From Trissonchulus latispiculum (lineage: Eukaryota > Nematoda > Enoplea > Enoplida > Ironidae): DNA of 64,000 nucleotides. Within the stretch, counting starts at the first letter, position 1. Each line of letters starts with the position of its first letter. The stretch lies in assembly GCA_030248195.1 (NCBI GenBank), contig JASAND010023092.1, positions 24,225-88,224 of the forward strand, written 5' to 3'. This document shows, piece by piece, positions 33,384 through 43,400 of this stretch. The notes under the pieces are model-generated. The model was not told the origin of the DNA and did no database searches. It saw only the letters and a program-made list of their open reading frames with translations. The translations under genes were made by a program, and so were the position numbers.

Positions 33384-35660
33384 AGAATAAAAATGCTCCG
33401 GTGGAGCATGAAAAATGCAATATGGGTGACATTCGGTTGTAAATGGACAGAGGACTAGGTTTTAAAACGTTAATATGGGAGGGACAGGTTGTAAATGCCA
33501 GGAGGACTAGGTTAAAAGCGCACTAATATGGACCAGCTTCGCTGAACAACCCATATTCGCGAAAACTGCCCAGAGTTTCTACCGGCTGCTGCTTGCTGTT
33601 GCTATCGGCAGTTCTTCAGAAAATTGTACGATTTGTCAGCATGACCTTGCAAGTATATGTATATATATAGTCGTGCTCCTTATTAAACAACTTAATAATA
33701 CACGTACATAATGTCAACTGCCTTTCGCATCAACTTAATACAAGATTCTGCGCTGACAGTGCAGAAAAAACACCTTGAACACCTTTCTACCAGAACTGCA
33801 TTGTTTATTTGGAATAAGCTTTAATATTTCAAAATCGTCCCGCTTGCTTTGAAAGCTGAAGAATGTAGATCTTACTCGTATGTCATGTGGAGTGGAGCAT
33901 GAGTGACCGCGAATATGGGTTGTTCAGCGAAGCTGGTCCATATTAGTGCGCTTTTAACCTAGTCCTCCTGGCATTTACAACCTGTCCCTCCCATATTAAC
34001 GTTTTAAAACCTAGTCCTCTGTCCATTTACAACCGAATGTCACCCATATTGCATTTTTCATGCTCCACCGGAGCATTTTTATTCTTGTCCTATTTCATTT
34101 TTAAGGTTCTCAGTAAAAAGCAAAAACGTTAAAGCTGTGTGAAAGAAACTTTAAAAATTCCGCCAATCATTAATCGTCAACCGAAAGTACAGAACAAAGA
34201 AGCTTGAAAAGTTCCAAGTTCTTCCTTTTTCTCTATTTTGACAGAAATCCAACATCCAGTACCCATGGCTGCAATAGTTTTAGTTGCTGTATATAGCATA
34301 TAGCACTCTACTGCAGCGCAACCAAATGCAAACTTTACTGTCAGTGAAGGAAACTAATACAGCACGATTTGCAATGCTATGCCGCACTTGTGTGCAAAAT
34401 TTCGGACGATTGCAACTTACCTGTAGCTAGTTATAGGCCGTGCTGTACTTCAGCAGCACTCTACTGCAGCACAACCAGATGCAAACTTTACTGTCGGTGA
34501 AGGAAACTCATACGGCACGATTTGCAATGCTCTGCCGCACTTGTGTGCAAAATTTCGGACGATTGCAACTTACCTGTAGCTAGTTACAGGCCGTGCTGTA
34601 CTTCAGCAGCACTCTACTGCAGAGCAATTAGGCGCAAACTTCACTGCCAAAAAAGGAGACTTGTATGGCATGATTTCCAATGCTATTATTCTGCACCTGC
34701 CTACAGAATTTCAGACGATTGCAAGTTTTCTGTAGTTAGTTATAGGCCGTGCTGTACTTCTGCAGCACTCCACTGCAGCGCAACCACATAGTAACATCGT
34801 AATAAGTATACGAAACGTATCTATATATAATAGTTTGTCATGTCCTAAGCTATCTGTGTGCCGAATTTCAAATACCAGTGACGAATGAATAACTTGTTAT
34901 CGAAGGTGCTGTGTTTGGGGCAGCACATACAGCACGGTGGAAGCTAGAGAGTGCACCAACTAACATAGCTACAGTTCCCCCTTACTACAGACATGATTTT
35001 CACCAAGTTTCATATGTTTAGCCGTTTACAGTAAGTCTACAGACAGCGTGCTATGGTTGTTGCATAATAGTACAGCACGATACCAGCACCGCACAGCGAT
35101 CATCGTGTTCAGCACCATCACCATGCGTCCCACTAACTGGCCCAAAACAGCATATTTAGGCCTATTTTTGACTATCTTCTGTGGAGTTGGGACTTAGAAA
35201 TATTTCCGAAAATGGCTATTTGGCCGGACCAACTTTGGGCCGGCCGCCAGAACGATTCTGGCCAGATATCAAAAATCGCCCTCGTTAGGACATAAACCCT
35301 TCCGTAGATCCTTATGCAACAAACCACGTATCTCTAGCGTCTTACCTGAGTCCTGCAGCTTTGACAAAAATTGGCCATTTTTGGCCATTTTAGCGCCAAG
35401 TCCGCTTTTGGCCGGCCGTACAGATGGCTGGCCGGGCCGGGCAGCGAAAACGTATCAAAAAGGTTCACTTTCGGGGTATATACGTTCAGAAAAACCAAAC
35501 TTCACTTGCTGAAAATGCCCAGATCGTTCAAACACTCCGACAGAAAATTGCATTTTTCCAAGCGTGACTTACACGGAAAAAACAAACGGACCTACTAAAA
35601 CAATTTCAAAAACCTACTAGAAATCTTTGGCGAAGCCGGAAGATTTTGGAAAATTTGGTC

Positions 35661-35729
<69 letters not shown>

Positions 35730-35910
35730 ACCAGGGAGTGATATAGTCATTCAAGGCCGCTGCAAGTCTCCAAAGTGCAGAACACCCAAACATACCGCAA
35801 TGAAGTTCGACCGAATAGGGAGAATGCCACTGTCCCAGAGACCGAAAAAGGAAATACGATTATATATTATAACGCATATTATGGAGGCTGGGCGCCCTCA
35901 TATATATACG

Positions 35911-35975
<65 letters not shown>

Positions 35976-37376
35976 TCGATTTCTGAGAAATTCGACTGTG
36001 CTGCCTGTACTTCCGGACAACCTTCAAAAATCGATTTGGCTCAAACTTTCAGAACTTGTAGCAATCTGACCTAAAAGGAAAACCTTCAAATATTAGAGCT
36101 CAACTCCGTATATTCAACGAGTTATAGCAAAATTCGTGATTTTCGACTCTGCCACTGACGTCGCCGTAGGACTTCACCAATCAAAATTGTGCTCAGGCCG
36201 ATAGAGAAGAGTCAGACAGTTCATATCTTAACCATACAGGCACCACACATGGGGCACCTATCCCTGCCAGTTTGAGTTTTCTAGCGGTCATGTTCCGCAG
36301 TTTGCGACGGTCGAACCTTAGCTTAAGCCTCCAAGCTCAGTAGGCGCATTTCCACATTTTTTGACCTAGCGACCTCATTATGCCTTAGTACCACGCAATT
36401 TTTATAAATATTATTTATCCATATGCTGCCAACGTCCATGCAAAAAATGAGCAAAATCCCAGACCCACTTTTGAGATATGGCCATTCAAAGTTCGAAAAA
36501 TCGCCGTTTTTGAGCCAAAACAGCGATTATGGCAACTTTGACCCGCCATAGCCGACTAATGAAAAAAGATATCGGCGTAATATTTCAGATATATAACCTA
36601 GGTACCCTTGGCAATGTTTCGGGCAAGTTTCAGCCAAATTGGAAAAATTTTATTTTTTTTGATTTTTCATCCCCCAAAATGGGCCGAATAATCGAAAAAA
36701 ATAAAATTTCTCCGATTTGGCTGAAACTTGCCCGAAACATTGCCAAGGTTACCTAGGTTATATGTCTAAAATATTACGCCGATATCTTTTTTCATTAGTC
36801 GGCTATGGCGGGTCAAAGTTGCCATAATCGCTGTTTTGGCTCAAAAACGGCGATTTTTCGAACTTTGAATGGCCATATCTCAAAAGTGGGTCTGGGATTT
36901 TGCTCATTTTTTGCATGGACGTTGGTAGCATATGGATAAATAATATTTATAAAAATTGCGTGGTACTAAGGCATAATGAGGTCGCTAGGTCAAAAAATGT
37001 GGAAATGCGCCTACTGAGCTTGGAGGCTTAAGCTAAGGTTCGACCGTCGCAAACTGCGGAACATGACCGCTAGAAAACTCAAACTGGCAGGGATAGGTGC
37101 CCCATGTGTGGTGCCTGTATGGTTAAGATATGAACTGTCTGACTCTTCTCTATCGGCCTGAGCACAATTTTGATTGGTGAAGTCCTACGGCGACGTCAGT
37201 GGCAGAGTCGAAAATCACGAATTTTGCTATAACTCGTTGAATATACGGAGTTGAGCTCTAATATTTGAAGGTTTTCCTTTTACGTCAGGTTGCTACAAGT
37301 CCTGAAAGTTTGAGCCAAATCGATTTTTGAAGGTTGTCCAAGTTATGGTTGACCCTACCAGAAATCGGCTCATATA

Positions 37377-37432
<56 letters not shown>

Positions 37433-40400
37433 TACGTATACGTATATATTTATATATTTAGGCTTATTTATGACCATTTTCTGTTGAGTTGGGACTTAGA
37501 AATTTCGGGCCAGCCGCCTGAACGATCCCGATCAGATATAGAAAATCGCCTCGGTTATGACACGCTACCCTTCCCACAGTTTTTCTCTAGCTTGTTCCCT
37601 GAGCCCTGTAGCTGTGGCACAAAATTGGCCTTTTTAGCCGCCCATCTTAGCGGCCAGGCCACTTTTGGCCGGCCGCACAGGTGGCCTGCCGGGCCGGGCA
37701 GCGAAAAATGGTCCAAAAGGTGCGTTAACACACAGGCCCGCACCCAGGATTTTGAAAAGGGGGGGTCCAAGGTAAAACGCAACAGGGGGTCTGCGGGGCG
37801 TAGCCCCCCAGAAGTTAAAGAATTTTTGCAGTTTTGCCAAAAACAGTACATTGGACATTTATTTCTTGCAAAAAGTGAATTATCGCGCGAAAAGTTTTTA
37901 AAAATAGCAGTTTTTGCCCTAAAAATAGCTAAAATTCTCCATTTTGCCATAAAAATAGCTAAAATTTTCCATTTTGTCATCCCAAAAGGGGGGTCTAGAC
38001 CCCTTGAACCGCCCCCTGGGTGCCTGGCTTTTTCCTAGGCAAAAATTTCTGGGGGCGGTCCTCCCCAGGTCTGGGGGGGAGAGAAAAATTTTTCAAGAAT
38101 GCTTAAAAAATAGCCATTTTTTGCTGCTGAGCTAAAATATATATTAACTATTTTTAACTAAAAAATTTTTAGCTAAAAAATGCTTTAAAATGTCTAAAAA
38201 TCCGACGAAGCCGGAAAAATTTTTCAAAATTTACCCTCAAAACCCTATTTTTCCGGGCACTTTAAAGTTCTGGGGAGGGGGAAGGCCCGAATCCTGGGGG
38301 GGCGACCCAAGTCTGGGGGGGGGACGAAATTCTGGGGGGCGCCCCCCCTGTAGGAAAAAGCCAGGGTGCGGCCTTTTTAACACATATATAATGTACTACT
38401 CTCAGAGAAACCAAACTTCAGCTGCTGAAAATGCCCAGATCGTTCTAACAGTCCGACAGAAAACTGCATTTTTCCAAGCGTGACTTACATGGGGAAAAAA
38501 CAAACTGACCTAGCTTGTCCGGATTCGAAAATTTTTAAAGTTGAAAATTTTGACCAAAACCTTTTTGCTACTTGTAGTACTCGTCGTTCTGATTTTAATT
38601 ATACCAAATTTGTCTAGTTTCGTTGAGTATTTAGCTGGCACGGTGCTCGAACGCGTATCTAAGGGCCGCGCTGAGCCTTTTACACCCATATAGGAGGTCG
38701 CTATAGCGCCCCCTATATTATAATTATAAAACTGATTTTTTTCAGTTTCATTTCATTTGGTATCATTCGAAAGGTCTTGGTTTGGAGATTTCAAAAATGC
38801 AAATATTAGCTCTTAATTCCTTACCGTTAATTAGCTATGCCTACAAATTAGCACTTTTCAAAATCGGCGGGGCTCTCCGAGCTATATAAGGTGTGGTAAC
38901 TTTTGCAATAAGATGGCTGGGTTTACCCAATGTTATAAAGCTCAAATGGCTAGGTTTACCCAATGTTATAAAGCTCAAATTTATATCTGAGAATTCCGTA
39001 CAGGCATGGGCCAGGCCCGCGCCATGGAAAAGGGAGGGTCCATGGTCAAATGCAACTCGGGTGTCTCCCAGAAGTTGAAGTATTTTTGCATTTTTGCCAA
39101 AATGTACATTAGATGTTTATTTCTTGCAAAAAGTAAATTATCGCGCCTCGAAAAGTTTTTAGAAATCGCTGTTTTGCTATAAAAATACCAAATTTTTTTT
39201 CATTTTGTCGCCTCCCCTGGGCCCGGCCTTGGCATGGGCGTATCCAGGGGAGGGAGTTGGGGTGTAGAAACCCTCCTTATGAGTTGACCAACGGAAAGTT
39301 GCATCAACATTTTAGTGTTTATAATGTAAAATTTTGCGCCTTTTGATGCGGCAAGGATAAATTGCTGTGAATACTCATTTTAAGGTGGAACTTCCCAGCG
39401 AAAGTATAACTTGTTGAAAAATTTCTTCTTCCAGTGCGTCAACCTCTGTGTAAAAATTTCCGAAAGCCCCCTCCGTTTCAGAATCCTGGACACTCCTCTG
39501 CTCACAGGTTATATTCATACGTAACTAAAATAATTCATCTCAATCAGAAGTTCTGGATTACGTACGTGTAGGTAATTTTAATTGTATTAGCCCAAACTTC
39601 AAATGTTTTTTCACAAACATAGTTGCAAGTTTTACTTAGTTGAAATTTCCGGGTAGACTGCTGTATTTGCTTACATAATTTAGAATTTAGCTTTGCCAAG
39701 TTGTATAAATGTTTTGTCCGTTTCCAGGTTCTTTGTGGATTAGTAAGCCGACAACTGAAGGTTTATGACTCTTCGCTTGGGGAGTTGGTGCCTGTTCTGG
39801 AGTGTCCAGGTGGTGATGGAAACATCGTTTCTGTAGCGGCTACTGCAAGGTGCACACCACTTTCGAAATTTGTGACAGGGTTTTGGATCCGTCCTTTTCT
39901 GTCCTTAGTTATGACAAATCGTAGAGGCCTGCACGTGCCGAATTTTTGCGGCCTCAACCGGCGCGGCCCGTGAAGAATCTTTCTCGGCCCGTCAACTGCT
40001 TCTGCCTGCCCGTCAGTTTTTTCAGCCCGCCCGGGCCGGGCCGCGAAATTTTTTCTTTTATTCCAAAATGCAAAATTACGTAAATATTTTTCTTGAGCTT
40101 GGTTTTTTCAAAACAGAATCTCTGCTTTTCAGTGCTTTTTCTAGGAAAAGTGTGTGTTTACCCTAAAAATAGTTTTTTCGAGTTTTCAATGGTTTTAAAC
40201 GCATTTTCAAGGACATAATAATGATGATATGCCCATGATGGCATGATGATTTTGAGAAAATAAAGTGGTTTTTTGGTTCTGAACTGGCATTGAAGGCTAG
40301 GAGTACGCAGACGTTACCGACCAAACTTTATTTGTGTCAGCATTTTTTGAAAAATATTGTTTAAAATTGATACAGGAGTTCTGCTAAGGGGGATAGCGTG

Positions 40401-43400
40401 CCGTGTTTGCCGAGTGGATAGGCGTCGTTTAACCCTCCGATGACTATTGGTTCGAATCCCCATCGTCACAGAGCTTTCACAAATCCCTTTGAGCAATGGA
40501 GTAATCATATTTTGGTTTACCGTGAGCTTTAGACAACCCAGTTATCTATCCTTAATTGGTCAGTAATGGGAACCATGAATGAATGAATGAATGCAGCAGG
40601 AGACCTGGGCTTATTCTGGGGGGAGTGCCCTTCCATGAACAACCTTCCCCCCGAAACCAGAGGGTGCCCCTTCGGTATGAAAATATTCTTCTCAAAGGGC
40701 CAAGTATTCAAAAATTGGTGACTAAAATCAACTTTTACAATAATATGTGCTAGAACACTAGCGCTATTTTCAGCATATTTTTGGAAAAAGTTTCGCTCCC
40801 ATAGAATAGTCCCAGGAGACTGTGTTGCGCATCTGCCTTGAGGAGTTGGCCCCTCCTTATCGGTAGCATGCAACATCGTTGGTCAGTCAGGTGGCACTCT
40901 TAGCTCAAGTGTACAATGCACTTGTGCGTTGAAAAGTTGTACACATTGGGTTCGTATTCGGTCTTCCGCTCTTTTTACTGAAGCACCTGTGGCTCAGTTG
41001 GTTAGAGCGTCTGTGCGTTAAGCAGAAGACGCGGATTCGAACCCCGCCAGGTGCCCGAATTTTTCGGGTGCCTGGTAGTGCACAACTTTCATACTTAGCT
41101 CAAGGGCAGTGAAATCGGATATGAGTGCCGGCACCCTGTATCCCATGGGGTACCTTTATCTTTTACCTTTAAGGGGGATACAGTAGCTTATAGAGGATAT
41201 TGTATCTTGTATGAAGTGTAAATGCGGCGCGGGTCTGTCTGCGCAGAAAACCTTCGATCTATGTAGAAAGCCGATTGCGTTCTTTTTTCAAATATTTCTC
41301 AGCCACAACTAGGCTTGCTAATTTTGTGGTGTGTTCAGGTGCATTCATTGTTTTTGAGGTTCTCAACGTATTTCTGTTTAGATTCTATATTATACTTTCT
41401 TAAAATTTCCAGCTTTTAGTAAATTAAGAAGTCTCAGTAGGTTTTTGTGCTTTCATTGGGGTCGCAAGATAGTTGTTATCTTTATATGCCAAATCATTTT
41501 TTGTACAAGTACGTATACTGTTGTAGTTTTTGGTTGCTGAGCTGACTGTTATATATACTTTGTTGTTTAGTTTATAATAAGGCTTATAGAATGAAAGCAC
41601 AAATGCTGGAGGTGGGCCCCTCATACTGATCATGTATGTACGCACATATTACATACATACGAACACTTTATGAATTGCGTATGAGGGGGGCGGGCAGTTC
41701 TTTCTCGATACCGAATATACCGAAGGTGCCTGAGCTTAGACGGATGTAATAGTAGTTTTTGATTGTTGTAGTGGTGGTTTTGTTACTGGAGTTGAATCTG
41801 GTCTGGTATCACTATGGGATGGTCAGGGAACTTCACTGGTGAGTTAATTGTTGTATATACGTATAGGGTTGTGTAAGCTTTACTTTTGCTATTAATTTGT
41901 TGTTAAGGATTTATTGTCCCGTCAGGTGCCCAACAGCGCTTGTTTGTGTGGAACTATCTTTCATTGTTTAATCATTGCCATTTCCTACTTTATGATACAA
42001 AGTTTTTTGCAAATTTTCAAAGTTGCAAAGTCCTGCAATTTCCCAATGGAGTAGTTCTGGAAATGATACTTCCGGAAGGATGTTATGTACTTCTGTATGG
42101 CATATATGCACCTGTAAGTCTTGGCTATTTTAGGCTGAAGTTAAAGTTGGTAATCTCTGTTGTATGCGAACTAAAGATGAGCTACCTTCCTTTATTGCTA
42201 CGGGAGGTAAAGAATGTCCCTTGTCTGTCTGGGATTTCAACTGCCCATCCAAGCCAATCTTTATTGCCAAAAATGTACGTTTCTACTTTCTATATACATG
42301 TAATAAAACTATTTTTAAGTAATCGTTGGGCTGATTCTGGGGATTTGTTTGGGATTTTGTGGCCCCTTCAGCCTTCACATGGGGCATGGGCGTAACGGGA
42401 GGTTGAGGGTTGAACTTCCCTTTTGGGAGTGGCTTGATAGCACCCACTTTAGGGGGGTGTTCATGGGGAGAGCCCCTGCGGAATAAACCATAATAGTAGA
42501 GATCTAGTATGAACAAGAGTACATAATGATAAGAGTGTGACAGCAGACAGCCTTTCTGTTATATATCAGCTCCCGAGCCATGCTCTGAACGCTTACTACC
42601 ACCCACGCCACCCCCGCACCTCCCTAAAACCAGACCCTGGTGGATTTGTCTCTCCTCTCCAAGTTAATCCAGGACCTAGTGAAATTACTTTCGCACAAAT
42701 CAGGCCATAATGAAGTTTACTACGATTTTATTTGTGATTGTGTGCTTTACTTGACTTGGGTCTAATTTGCGAGGGAGGCGAAACCGGAAAAGTTTTGAAA
42801 ATTTGGCTTTCTGAGCGAATTTGTAGGGCAAAATTTGGTACCAAAAGGTACCCTTTGGTTTGGGGGGGAAGGTTGTTTTTGGCCCCCCACTAGAATAAGC
42901 CAAGGCCTCAGTGACTCAAAACCATGGCTTCTGCATTCCGGTGAAGGCAGAACCAAGATAGCCTTAACGATATAACATTTTTCTTGTTTTCCTTTAAACC
43001 ATTTGTGATTAGATTCTTCAAGAATGTTCCTGTTTATATTCACCTTTGTACCCTAATTTGCAGCTGCCAGATAATTGGTTATGTCTTCGTCGGCCAATTT
43101 GGGAAAAGGCTCTGGAATTTTTGCCTAACACTGATAAAATAGTTACAGCAACTGGTCATCATGAGGTGTGCATTCAATTTCTACTGGATTTTTCAATTTT
43201 TTTAAAATGTCATGTTTTCGTTTTTTCTATTTGTCTTAATTCTAAATAGTGAGAGGTTGCCTTCTATTATTAGCGTATTAATATTTTGATGTGACGCTTA
43301 GTGCTTAAATATCTGGATGTGGTCTGTTTGTAGATTCGACTTTATGACCCAAAGTCAGGTCAGAGAAGACCAGTTGTTCAGATCGAGTTTGGCGAGCATC

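Larger units (their letters stand above)
37445..38520. repeat. Direct repeat D2, interrupted by a hAT-like MITE
   Basis: Right-hand partner of D1. The match to 35140-35630 is split at 37725-38384 by the element described below. Confidence 0.8.

Noticed and set aside
35775..36074. Open frames with Tyr-Ile repeats
   Set aside because: Translations of the TA microsatellite; a similar case is at 37334.
41940..42395. 151-codon open frame covering WDR74 exon 5
   Set aside because: It reads the exon in the wrong frame. The correct frame from 42134 gives the conserved CCMRTKDELPSFIATGGKE stretch.
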